A stretch of 64,000 nucleotides of DNA, taken from positions 1 through 64,000 of the forward strand of contig JBBQBI010000025.1 in assembly GCA_038363005.1 (NCBI GenBank), in the 5' to 3' direction. The notes below the pieces were generated by a model. That model saw only the letters and a list, made by a program, of their open reading frames with translations, did no database searches and was not told the origin of the DNA. Below are positions 46,955 through 55,318 of the stretch, in pieces. Source of the stretch: JAKOWB01 sp038363005 (lineage in GTDB: Bacteria > Pseudomonadota > Alphaproteobacteria > Kiloniellales > JACOMY01). A program made the translations under genes and the position numbers. Positions within the stretch are counted from its first letter, which is position 1; each line of letters starts with the position of its first letter.

Positions 46955-48283
46955 ATGCGAACGCTCGACAAGAGCCGCGCCCAGTGGAAGAAGGCCAATA
47001 CCAAGCTACCGCTCGGTGTCGCCTCGAACTTCCGCTATTGGGGCGAGGAGAAGACTATCTACGTGAAGCGCGGCCAGGGTGGTCGCATCTGGGACTTGGA
47101 CGACAACAGCTATGTCGACTACCGCCTGGGCTACGGCCCGGCGATCCTCGGCTACGCGCACCCGGCGGTCGACGCCGCGGCCAAGCGCGGCATGGAGGTC
47201 GGCGGCGTCTTCGCGCTTTCGACCGAGCGCGAGTACGAGGTCGCGGCGCGCATCTCCAAGATGGTGCCGGCGGCCGAGCTGGTGCGCTTCTCCAATTCCG
47301 GCACCGAGGCCGTGATGGCGGCGCTGCGCCTGGCGCGCGGCTACACCGGCAAGGACAGCTACGTCATCGTCGAGGGCGGCTACCACGGCCTGTTCGACGC
47401 CGCGCTCTGGACCAGCGACGTGAAGAACTGGTCCGGCCAGGGCGACCCCGAGGTGGTGCCCTATAGCGAGGGCGTGCCGCATATCCTCAAGCGCATGTTC
47501 TATTCGGTGCCGCTGAACGACGCCAACAAGCTGGAAGACACGCTGAAGAAGTACGGCCGCGACATCGCCGCGCTGCTGATCGAGCCGATCATGGGCAACT
47601 GCTGCTCGATCGCCGCCGACCCGGCCTATTTGAAGGCGGCGCGCGAGCTTTGCGACCGCTACGGCGTGGTGTTGATCATCGACGAGGTGAAGACTGGCTT
47701 TCGCGTCGCCAAGGGCGGCGTGCAGGAGCTCTATGGCGTCAAGGCCGACCTCTGCACCTTCGCCAAGGCGGTCGGCAACGGCTATCCCATCTCGGTGGTG
47801 GCGGGGCGCGAGGACATCATGCGGATGTACGGTCGCGGCGTGGCGCACGGCGGCACCTACACGGCGCACTCGGTCTCGCTGGCGGCGGCGGAGGAGACGC
47901 TGCGCATCCTGGACGAAACCACGGCGCTGGCCGATATCGCCGACTACGGCAAGGCGCTGATGGCCGGCATGGGCAAGCTCCTGAAGGCGCGCGGCATCAC
48001 GCACAGCTTCAGTGGCCACCCGGCGATGTTCGGCCTGTTCTTCGCCGACAAGGCGCCGACGACCTATCGCGACTGGAAGCGCAGCGACTACCGCTTCTAC
48101 GACGCGCTGGCGCCCCGCCTGCACGATCGCGGCGTGCTCTGCGAGCCGGATTCGCGCGAACCCTGGTTCATCTGCGCCGGTCACGACCAGTCCTGCCTCA
48201 AGGACACCCTGAAGGGCTTCGAGGCGGCGCTGGACGAGCAGATCGCCACGCAACCCGCCGCTCGCGCCGCGGCGGTGGCTTGA
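46955..48283 (+). CDS. Class III aminotransferase (glutamate-1-semialdehyde aminomutase-like)
   Basis: 442-residue PLP enzyme. FSNSGTEAVMAALRLARGYTG, the PLP Asp243 in VVLIIDEVKTGFR and Lys271 in TFAKAVGNGYP mark the fold-type-I class III group; overall pattern is nearest to glutamate-1-semialdehyde aminomutase-like catabolic members, not true HemL. Start at 46955 follows GGGAGT at eight bases. It is the first gene after the BetI-like operator sites, so it is probably repressed by that regulator. The amino substrate is unknown. Confidence 0.92.
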   Translation: MRTLDKSRAQWKKANTKLPLGVASNFRYWGEEKTIYVKRGQGGRIWDLDDNSYVDYRLGYGPAILGYAHPAVDAAAKRGMEVGGVFALSTEREYEVAARISKMVPAAELVRFSNSGTEAVMAALRLARGYTGKDSYVIVEGGYHGLFDAALWTSDVKNWSGQGDPEVVPYSEGVPHILKRMFYSVPLNDANKLEDTLKKYGRDIAALLIEPIMGNCCSIAADPAYLKAARELCDRYGVVLIIDEVKTGFRVAKGGVQELYGVKADLCTFAKAVGNGYPISVVAGREDIMRMYGRGVAHGGTYTAHSVSLAAAEETLRILDETTALADIADYGKALMAGMGKLLKARGITHSFSGHPAMFGLFFADKAPTTYRDWKRSDYRFYDALAPRLHDRGVLCEPDSREPWFICAGHDQSCLKDTLKGFEAALDEQIATQPAARAAAVA

Positions 48284-48331
48284 GGGGCCGGCCGGCCCCT
48301 GCAACAGGCCGGCCAACTGGCCTCTCGGACC

Positions 48332-48370
48332 CCACCCTCTCCCCCGGCGACGGGGGAGAGGGGGCAGGGG
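48332..48370. repeat. Single palindromic repeat (family A)
   Basis: CCCCACCCTCTCCCCC and GGGGGAGAGGGGGCAGGGG flank a GGCGAC loop. A solitary copy, shortly after the aminotransferase stop, where it could act as a terminator-like hairpin although no T-run follows. Confidence 0.7.
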
Positions 48371-48398
48371 TCTGTGTGTGTGACGGCCTTACTGTGAT

Positions 48399-48497
48399 GT
48401 CATCCCGGAAGGCGCGCTTGCGCCTATCCGGGATCCATCTGGCGACTGTTCGCCGATGGGTCCCGGCTCTCCGCTACGCTCCGGCCGGGACGACGGC
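48399..48497. repeat. Long palindromic repeat, family B
   Basis: GTCATCCCGGA...TCCGGGATCCATC, then a middle with GGCGA-CTGTT-CGCC and GATGGGTCCCGG...CCGGGACGAC closing it. The outer ends GTCATCCCGG and CCGGGACGAC are near-complementary. Same architecture as the element at 56726-56814. It lies directly before the ribosome site of the first flavoprotein gene, so it would be in its leader if transcription comes from upstream. Confidence 0.75.
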
Positions 48498-48518
48498 TTA
48501 GGTTTGGAGGAGGGGTCC

Positions 48519-50144
48519 TTGGTCTCGACCACGGTCAAGAACTACGACGCCATCGTCATCGGCGCCGGGCATAACGGCCTCACCGCCGCGGCCTACCTGG
48601 CCAAGGCCGGGCTCAAGGTCGTCGTGGTGGAGAAAAACGACTGGATCGGCGGCGCCGCGGTCAGCCGCTCGCTGGAGCCCGGCTGGACCTACTCCAACTG
48701 CTCATACGTCTGCTCGCTGCTGCGGCCGGAGATCGCCCGCGACCTGGAGCTCGGCCGCCACGGCCTGCAGGTCATCCCCTACGAGGGCGGCGCCACCTTC
48801 ACCCGCGACGGCGACGCCTTTTCCATGTTCGGCGATCACGACCGGCTGTACCGCGAGATGGCGCGCTTCTCGCCGCGCGATGCCGAGGCCTACGAGGACT
48901 ACGCGCTGACCATCTATCGCCAGTGCAAGCTGATCCGCCCGCTGCTGATGCGCCCGCCGCCGGACCCGACCTCGCTGAAGGTACGCGACCTGTCCGAGCT
49001 GCTGTTCATCCTGCGCCGCTTCCACGACCTGGGCACCGAGGCGCTGGCCGAGACGCTGCGCTTCTGGACCATGTCGATCGGCGACTTCCTCGACGAGCAC
49101 TTCGAGAACCCGGTGATCAAGGCGCACCTCTGCGGCTCCGGCATCATCGGCACGGCGCTAGGCCCCTATTCGCCGGGCACCGCCTACATCCTGCTGCACC
49201 ACTACATGGGCGAGGTCGACGGCGCGATCGGCGCCTGGGGTTTCGCGCGCGGCGGCATGGGCGCCGTTTCCAAGGCGCTGTCGCTGGCGCTGCAAGAGGC
49301 CGGCGGCGAGATCCGCGTCGGCGCCGGGGTCGAGCAGATCCTGGCGAAGAACGGCCGCGCCACCGGCGTGGCGCTGTCCGACGGCAGCGAGCTGACGGCG
49401 CGCGTCGTGCTCTCCAACCTCGACGTCAAGCGCACCTTCCTGGAGACGGTGGAGGAGAAAGAGCTGCCGGGCGATTTCGTGCAGGCGGTGAAGCGCTTCA
49501 AGATCCGCGGCTCGTCCGGCAAGCTCAACATCGCGCTCGACGGCCTGCCGGACTTCCCGGCGCTGGCCAAGGGCCACCCCGGTCTGCGCGGCGACCTGCA
49601 CTTCTCCGATTCGCTGGAGCGGCTGGAGCGCGCCTACGACGACTGGAAGCGCGGCACCTGGTCCCAGGATCCCTACTGCGACACGCTGATCCCCAGCCAG
49701 ATCGACCCGACGCTGGCGCCGCCTGGCAAGCACATGATGACGGTCTTCGTGCAGTACGCGCCGCCCACCTTGGCCAGCGGCGAGCCCTGGGACGGCCCGG
49801 CGCGCCAGGCCTTCGGCGAGACGGTGTTGAACCAGATCGGCAGCTACAGCCCGAACCTCCGCGACTTGATCCGCCACGTCGAGATTCGCACCCCCTGGGA
49901 CATCGAGCGCGAGGTCGGCCTGACTGAGGGCAATATCTTCCAGGGCGAGCTGACCTTCGACCAGCTGCTGTTCAACCGCCCGGTCCCCGGCTGGTCGCAG
50001 TACCGCATGCCGCTGCAGGGACTCTATCTCTGCGGCTCTTCCACCCATCCCGGCGGCGGCGTCATGGCCGCCCCCGGCGCCAACTGCGCGCGCGAAGTGC
50101 TGCGCGACCTTGGCGCCAAGCAGACGGTGAGGCCGGCGGCATGA
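48519..50144 (+). CDS. FAD-dependent oxidoreductase, phytoene-desaturase/PYROXD2-like (copy 1)
   Basis: 541 residues from a TTG start that follows GGAGGAGGGG at four bases; no ATG gives a sensible N-terminus. The dinucleotide-binding GAGHNG (15-20) leads a Rossmann unit with VVVVEKNDWIGGAAVS; the C-terminal FAD motif is LYLCGSSTHPGGGVMAAPG. Such proteins resemble carotenoid desaturases, but no carotenoid synthase gene is present and the human homologue PYROXD2 is not one. Probably oxidises an amine or an alicyclic intermediate. It has a shorter paralogue immediately downstream. Confidence 0.88.
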   Translation: MVSTTVKNYDAIVIGAGHNGLTAAAYLAKAGLKVVVVEKNDWIGGAAVSRSLEPGWTYSNCSYVCSLLRPEIARDLELGRHGLQVIPYEGGATFTRDGDAFSMFGDHDRLYREMARFSPRDAEAYEDYALTIYRQCKLIRPLLMRPPPDPTSLKVRDLSELLFILRRFHDLGTEALAETLRFWTMSIGDFLDEHFENPVIKAHLCGSGIIGTALGPYSPGTAYILLHHYMGEVDGAIGAWGFARGGMGAVSKALSLALQEAGGEIRVGAGVEQILAKNGRATGVALSDGSELTARVVLSNLDVKRTFLETVEEKELPGDFVQAVKRFKIRGSSGKLNIALDGLPDFPALAKGHPGLRGDLHFSDSLERLERAYDDWKRGTWSQDPYCDTLIPSQIDPTLAPPGKHMMTVFVQYAPPTLASGEPWDGPARQAFGETVLNQIGSYSPNLRDLIRHVEIRTPWDIEREVGLTEGNIFQGELTFDQLLFNRPVPGWSQYRMPLQGLYLCGSSTHPGGGVMAAPGANCAREVLRDLGAKQTVRPAA

Positions 50145-50181
50145 GGGGCCACGTCGCAACGCTCCCCGCATGCAGCAATCA

Positions 50182-50330
50182 ACCCTCTCCCGAGGGGAGA
50201 GGGTGCGAGCGCAGCGAGCGGGTGAGGGGCAGCGCTCCGGTCCGCGCGGCCTGGGGATGGCGCGCCTCTGTTCGCCGCTTCCCCTCACCCGCCGCGCTGC
50301 CGCGCGGCACCCTCTCCCGACGGGAGAGGG
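50182..50330. repeat. Inverted pair of palindromic repeats (family A)
   Basis: Unit one (50182-50230): ACCCTCTCCC-GA-GGGGAGAGGGT with GCGAGCGCAGCGAGCGGGTGAGG tail. Unit two (50281-50330), inverted: CCCTCACCCGCCGCGCTGCC then ACCCTCTCCC-GAC-GGGAGAGGG. It fills the gap between the two flavoprotein genes, which may be transcribed through it. Confidence 0.85.
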
Positions 50331-50355
50331 AGTGCTTGGCGAAGGGAGCGCCCTG

Positions 50356-51897
50356 ATGGCGAACAGCTACGACGTCATCGTCATCGGCGGCGGGCACAAC
50401 GGCCTGGTCGCCGCCGGTCGCCTCGCCAAAGCCGGGCGCAAGACCTTGCTGCTGGAAGCCAGTGAGCGGCTCGGCGGCATGGCTGGAACCCGCCTGCTGG
50501 ACGGCGTGGCGATTCCGGCCGGCGCGCACCTGGTCTACGCGCTGCATCCGGCCGTGGAGCGCGGGTTGGACCTGGCGCGCCACGGCCTCGCCTACGCCCA
50601 CCGGCACCTGCCAACAACGGCGTTCGATCCAGCGGGCCGTGCTGTCACTTTGGACGCCAAGGGCGCGACCGGCGTCTCGCCGGCCGATGCCGCTGCCTGG
50701 GCGGCGCTGGAGCAGCGTCTGCTGCGCTTCGCCGGCGCGTTGGCGCCACTCCGCGAGAAGGCACCGCCGCTGCTGGTCGATGGCGGCTGGGGGGACCGCT
50801 GGGCGCTGCTCAAGTTGGGCTTGTCGCTGAAGCGCCTCGGCAAGGCCGAGATGCGCGAGTTCCTGCGCATCGTGCTGCTGAACGCCGCCGACATCCTGAA
50901 CGACGGCTTCGAGGACGAGTTGCTAAAGGCGGCGCTGGCCTGGGACGCGCTGCTCGGCACCCACCTGGCGCCCCGCTCGCCGGGCGGCGTGCTAGCCTGG
51001 CTCTACCGCCTGTCCGGCCGCGCCGGCGGCGCCGCGCCGTTGGCGCTGCCCAAGGGCGGCGTGCCGGCGCTGATCGCCGCGCTGGCGGCGGCGGCCAAGG
51101 CGGCGGGCGCGGAGATCCGCACCGCCGCGCCGGTCGCCCGCGTGCTGGCCGACGCCGACAAGGTGAGCGGCGTGGTGCTGGCCGGCGGCGAGGAGATCGC
51201 CGCCAAGGCAATTCTCTGCACCACCGATCCCAAGCGCACCTTCCTGGAGTTCCTCGGCCCCGGCCTGCTCGACACCGGCTTCGAGCGCGCGGTGCGCCAC
51301 ATCCGCGCGCGGGGCCATGTGGCGAAGCTCGACCTGTTGGCCGACGCGCTGCCGCCTGCCTTGCTGTCGGCAGGTGCCCAGGGCCGCATCCTGCTGCTGG
51401 AGAGCCTGAACCAGTTGGAGGAGTCCTTCGATGCCGCGAAGTACGGCGACCCGCCGGCGCGGCTGGGCGCCGAGCTGCTGGTGCCGACTCTGTTGGATGG
51501 CGGCGAGGCCGGCGCATGGCAGCACCTGTCGCTGTTGCTGACCTACGCGCCGACCGCGCCGCGCGCTGGCGCCGCGGCGACTCGCGAAGCGATCCAGACG
51601 CAGGCCCTGGCGCTGCTCGATGCGCGCTTCCCTGGCACCTCGGCTGCGATCACAGCCAGCAGCTTGCAGCTGCCCGAGGACCTGGCCGCCACGCATGGCG
51701 TCACCGGCGGCGACTGGCACCACGGCGAGACCACGATCGAGCAACTCTTTGTGCTGCGGCCGGTGCCGGCGGCGTCGCGTTATCGCGCGCCGCTGGGCGG
51801 GCTCTATCTCGGCGGCGCTGGGGCGCATCCCGGCGGCCACGTCACCGGCCTGCCGGGCTGGAACGCCGCCGCCGCGCTGCTGGAGGACAAGGCATGA
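50356..51897 (+). CDS. FAD-dependent oxidoreductase, phytoene-desaturase/PYROXD2-like (copy 2)
   Basis: 513 residues starting MANSYDVIVIGGGHNG, with the GxGxxG at 11-16, LLLEASERLGGMAG after it and a C-terminal GGLYLGGAGAHPGGHVTGLPG. Paralogue of the preceding gene but diverged, with a more alanine-rich middle. Codons upstream of 50356 read through the repeat and are rejected. Its stop overlaps the start of the GcvT-like gene (ATGA), so the two are translated together and probably act in one pathway. Confidence 0.88.
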   Translation: MANSYDVIVIGGGHNGLVAAGRLAKAGRKTLLLEASERLGGMAGTRLLDGVAIPAGAHLVYALHPAVERGLDLARHGLAYAHRHLPTTAFDPAGRAVTLDAKGATGVSPADAAAWAALEQRLLRFAGALAPLREKAPPLLVDGGWGDRWALLKLGLSLKRLGKAEMREFLRIVLLNAADILNDGFEDELLKAALAWDALLGTHLAPRSPGGVLAWLYRLSGRAGGAAPLALPKGGVPALIAALAAAAKAAGAEIRTAAPVARVLADADKVSGVVLAGGEEIAAKAILCTTDPKRTFLEFLGPGLLDTGFERAVRHIRARGHVAKLDLLADALPPALLSAGAQGRILLLESLNQLEESFDAAKYGDPPARLGAELLVPTLLDGGEAGAWQHLSLLLTYAPTAPRAGAAATREAIQTQALALLDARFPGTSAAITASSLQLPEDLAATHGVTGGDWHHGETTIEQLFVLRPVPAASRYRAPLGGLYLGGAGAHPGGHVTGLPGWNAAAALLEDKA

Positions 51898-53108
51898 GCG
51901 CCCCCACCACGACAATCCAGTACGACAAGGACCACTGGCGGACCACGCTGCGCGAATCGCCCTTCCACGCGCGCCTGGCGCCGCTGAACATCCGCCACAA
52001 CTGGATCGGCTGGGCCGGCTACCTTTCGGCCAATGCCTATTACGAGGAGTCGATCGAGTACTTCGCGCTGCGCAACCAGGCGACGCTCTACGACCTCTCG
52101 CCGATGATCAAGTACGCCTTCCGTGGGCCGGGGGCCGAGGCCTGCCTCAACCGTATCGTCACGCGCGACGTGCGCAAGCAGAAGCCGGGGCGCGTGTCCT
52201 ACAGCGTCTGGTGCAACGATGCCGGCCACGTGCTGGACGACGGCACCATCTTCCGCTTCGGGCCGGAGGAGTTCCGCCTCTGCTGCCAGGAACGCCACCT
52301 GCCCTGGTTCCTCGATTCGGCGCAGGGCTTCGACGCGACGGTGGAGGAGGTGACCGACCAGGTCGCCGGCCTGGCGCTGCAGGGGCCCTGCTCGGCCGCC
52401 ATCCTGCGCCGCCTCGGCATCGCCGAGGTCGAGCGCATGAAGCCTTTCGATCTGGTACGCGTCACACTGGATGGCTTCGCGCTGGAACTTTCGCGCACCG
52501 GCTTTACCGGCGATCTGGGCTACGAGCTCTGGGTGGCGCCGGGCGATGCGCTGGCGCTGTGGGACCGGCTGATGGTGGCGGGCGCCGACTATGGCCTGCG
52601 CCCCATGGGCTCCAACGCGCTGAACATGGCGCGGCTGGAGGGCGGCTTCATCATGCCGAAGGTGGAGTTCGTGCCGGCCGCCCAGGCGCTGCGGCAGCGC
52701 GGGCGCTCGCCCTTCGAACTGGCGCAGGAGCGCCAGGTCGACTTCGCCAAGGGGCCCTTCAACGGCCGCCGCGCACTGCTGGCGGAGCAGGCCGCGGGCT
52801 CGCGCCACATCCTCGTGCCGCTGGAGCTGGAAGGCCATAAGATCGTCGCCGGATCCCTGGCCTACCACCGGCAGAAGAAGGAGATCGGCTTCCTCACCTC
52901 GGCCATGTGGTCGCCCACGGTGAAGCGCGCCATCGCCTTTGCCAGCCTGAAGCGGCCCTATGGCGACACGGTGAAAGACGACCTCTGGGTCGAGGTCTAT
53001 GTGCAGAAGGAGCTGAAGTGGGACAAGGTCATGGCCAAGGCCACGGTGGTCGGCCGGCCTTTCTTCGACCCGCCGCGCAAGAAAGCGACGCCGCCGGGCG
53101 ATATTTGA
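51894..53108 (+). CDS. GcvT-like folate-dependent aminomethyl/methyltransferase
   Basis: 404 residues. GcvT-family landmarks: LYDLSPMIKYAFRGPGAEACL, LALQGPCSAAILRRLG, and SRTGFTGDLGYELWVAPGDA near residue 200. The C-terminal beta domain (from about 300) has KRAIAFASLKRPYGDTV. Relatives include glycine-cleavage T protein, dimethylglycine/sarcosine oxidase domains, and THF-dependent demethylases such as DmdA and LigM. No other glycine-cleavage genes are nearby, so methyl or formaldehyde transfer to THF from a methylated catabolite is more likely; this is inference. Translationally coupled to the flavoprotein gene. Confidence 0.87.
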   Translation: MSAPTTTIQYDKDHWRTTLRESPFHARLAPLNIRHNWIGWAGYLSANAYYEESIEYFALRNQATLYDLSPMIKYAFRGPGAEACLNRIVTRDVRKQKPGRVSYSVWCNDAGHVLDDGTIFRFGPEEFRLCCQERHLPWFLDSAQGFDATVEEVTDQVAGLALQGPCSAAILRRLGIAEVERMKPFDLVRVTLDGFALELSRTGFTGDLGYELWVAPGDALALWDRLMVAGADYGLRPMGSNALNMARLEGGFIMPKVEFVPAAQALRQRGRSPFELAQERQVDFAKGPFNGRRALLAEQAAGSRHILVPLELEGHKIVAGSLAYHRQKKEIGFLTSAMWSPTVKRAIAFASLKRPYGDTVKDDLWVEVYVQKELKWDKVMAKATVVGRPFFDPPRKKATPPGDI

Positions 53109-53209
53109 CGGTCCCAGGATGGTCGTGGCGCCCCGGTTGCGCCCATATCTCCGCCTGACCTAGTGTCCCGCCGCCCGCTGAACCGTCACCCAAGAAGCCC
53201 CGCTCCGCC

Positions 53210-55282
53210 ATGTGCGCCCATCGCCTCGATCCTCTGCTGCGCCCGCAGTCCATCGCCATCCTGGGCGCCTCGACCCGGTCCGGCAGCGTCGGCAATACGC
53301 TGATCCAGCAGATCAAGCACGGCGGCTACGCCGGCCGCCTCTATCCGGTGAACCCACGCTACGAGGCGATCGAGGGCATCAAGTGCTACGCCTCGCTGGC
53401 CGAGCTGCCCGAGGTGCCGGAACACGTCGCCTTCGCGGTGCCCAACGCCGCCATCGAGGAGAGCCTGGAACAGGCGCTGGTGCTGGGCATCCGCGCCGGC
53501 ACCATCGTTTCCAGCCTCTACCTGGAGGGCGACCGCGAGCCGCCGCTGACCGAGCGGGTGCGCCAGCGCTGCCGCGAGACCGGTTTCATCCTGCTCGGGG
53601 GCAACTGCATGGGCTTCTACAACTTCGAGATCGGCCTGTGGATGTGCGGCTTCCACACCCGCAAGATCCACCGGGCCGGCGGCGTGACCCTGCTGTCGCA
53701 TTCCGGCTCGACGCTCTGCTCGATGGTCGATGCCGAAGCACGCCTGGACTACAACTACGTGGTCTCGCCAGGGCAGGAGCTGAACTGCACGCTGGCCGAC
53801 TACATGGACTTCGCGCTGGAGCAGCCGAGCACCAAGGTGCTGGCGATCTTCATGGAGACGGCACGCGATCCCGACGGCTTCGTCGCCGCCCTGGCGAAGG
53901 CGCAGGCCAAGCGCATCCCGGTGGTGATCCTCAAGGTTGGCCGGACCGAGGAAAGCGCCAAGCTCGCCACCTCGCACAGCGGCGCGCTGGTCGGCGACGA
54001 CGGTGCCTACCAGGCACTGTTCGAGCGCTTTGGCGTGCATCGCGTGCGCGCCATGGACGAACTGGTCTTCACCGCGCTGTTCTTCGCGCAGATGCCGAAC
54101 ATCGGCCCGGGCGCGCTGGCCTCGATCCATGACTCGGGTGGCGAGCGCGAGCTCTTCATGGATCTGGCGCACGATGCCGGCGTGCCTTTTGCGAAGATCA
54201 GCGACGAGACCACGCAGCGCCTGGCGGCGCGGCTGGAACACGGCCTGCCGCCGGTCAATCCCTGCGACGCCTGGGGCACCGGCAACGATGCGGAAGGCAT
54301 TTTCTCCGACTGCTTCGTGGCCCTGATGGAGGACCCTGACACGGCGCTGGGCGTGGTGCTCTGCGACCGCAGTGCCGAAGGCGTAGTCAACACCATGAGC
54401 CCGTCGGTGGCGCGGCGCGCGCTGCGCAACGCCGGTGGCAAACCGGTGATCATCTGCTCCAACCACCAGGGCAGCGGCGACTCGGCGCAGACCGTCACGC
54501 TGCAGGCCGAAGGCATCGTCACCATGGATGGCGCCCAGCAGTTCCTGCGGGCGACGCGGGCGCTGTTCGACCATCGCGATTTTCAGGGGCCCGGCGCGGC
54601 GCCGACGTTGGATGCTGCTCTGGTTGCGCGGTGGAAGGCCAGGCTGAAGGGCGCCGGCACGCTGGATGAGACGGTCTCGCTGGAGCTGATGCAGGACTTC
54701 GGCATCCCCACCATCCCGCGCCGCATCGTCTCGACCCGTGCCGAGGCGCTGGCGGCGGCCGCTTCCTTCGGCGGCCCGGTGGTGGTGAAGACCGCGATGC
54801 CCGGCATTGCCCACAAGTCCGAGGTCGGCGGCGTGAAGCTGAACCTCAGTGGCGAGGCCGCGGTGGGCGCCGCCTGGGACGACCTGGCGGCGCGCCTTGG
54901 CCCCACGGTGCTGGTGGCGCCCATGGCGGCCAAGGGCGTGGAGATGATCCTGGGCATCACCCGCGACTCGCAGTTCGGCCCGACCCTGGTCGTCGGCTCC
55001 GGTGGCGTGCTGGCCGAGGCGTTGAAGGACGTGGTGCTGGCCCGCCCGCCCTTCGATGCTGCCTGGGCGGCGAAGCTGATCGATCGCCTGAAGCTGCGCA
55101 CCTTGCTCGATGGCTTCCGCGGCACGCCGAAGGCGGATGTCCTGGCCTTCGCCGAGACAGCGGCACGCCTGTCGGCTCTGGCCGTAGCGCTGGCCGACGT
55201 GGTGATGGAGATCGATATCAACCCGGTGATCGTCGGCCCGACGGGCTGCGTCGCAGTGGACGCACTGGTCGTCGCCGGCTGA
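53210..55282 (+). CDS. ADP-forming acyl-CoA synthetase
   Basis: 690 residues with fused alpha and beta parts: CoA-binding Rossmann domain (1-130; SIAILGASTRSGSVGN), succinyl-CoA-ligase-like domains (about 150-450) with phosphohistidine His256 in LATSHSGALVGDD, and a C-terminal ATP-grasp domain (about 465-690; KTAMPGIAHKSEVGGVKLNL, MEIDINPVIVG). Makes an acyl-CoA with ATP giving ADP, or runs in reverse to yield ATP. Substrate unknown. It begins 100 bases after the GcvT-like gene, and the next aminotransferase follows by 36 bases. Confidence 0.92.
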   Translation: MCAHRLDPLLRPQSIAILGASTRSGSVGNTLIQQIKHGGYAGRLYPVNPRYEAIEGIKCYASLAELPEVPEHVAFAVPNAAIEESLEQALVLGIRAGTIVSSLYLEGDREPPLTERVRQRCRETGFILLGGNCMGFYNFEIGLWMCGFHTRKIHRAGGVTLLSHSGSTLCSMVDAEARLDYNYVVSPGQELNCTLADYMDFALEQPSTKVLAIFMETARDPDGFVAALAKAQAKRIPVVILKVGRTEESAKLATSHSGALVGDDGAYQALFERFGVHRVRAMDELVFTALFFAQMPNIGPGALASIHDSGGERELFMDLAHDAGVPFAKISDETTQRLAARLEHGLPPVNPCDAWGTGNDAEGIFSDCFVALMEDPDTALGVVLCDRSAEGVVNTMSPSVARRALRNAGGKPVIICSNHQGSGDSAQTVTLQAEGIVTMDGAQQFLRATRALFDHRDFQGPGAAPTLDAALVARWKARLKGAGTLDETVSLELMQDFGIPTIPRRIVSTRAEALAAAASFGGPVVVKTAMPGIAHKSEVGGVKLNLSGEAAVGAAWDDLAARLGPTVLVAPMAAKGVEMILGITRDSQFGPTLVVGSGGVLAEALKDVVLARPPFDAAWAAKLIDRLKLRTLLDGFRGTPKADVLAFAETAARLSALAVALADVVMEIDINPVIVGPTGCVAVDALVVAG

Positions 55283-55318
55283 GGCTGCGAGGCTGGGGGC
55301 GCAGCAAGGGAGAACAGA

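Noticed and set aside
19834..50330. Palindromic repeats as a CRISPR array
   Set aside because: Copies are kilobases apart, in alternating orientation, with genes and not spacers between them.
48519..51897. Carotenoid biosynthesis genes (phytoene desaturases)
   Set aside because: No phytoene synthase or lycopene cyclase is present, and the neighbours are amine- and acyl-CoA-related; PYROXD2-like proteins share the fold without that role.
51894..53108. Glycine cleavage system T protein
   Set aside because: No gcvH or gcvP is nearby, and coupling to a flavoprotein gene points to another folate-linked reaction.
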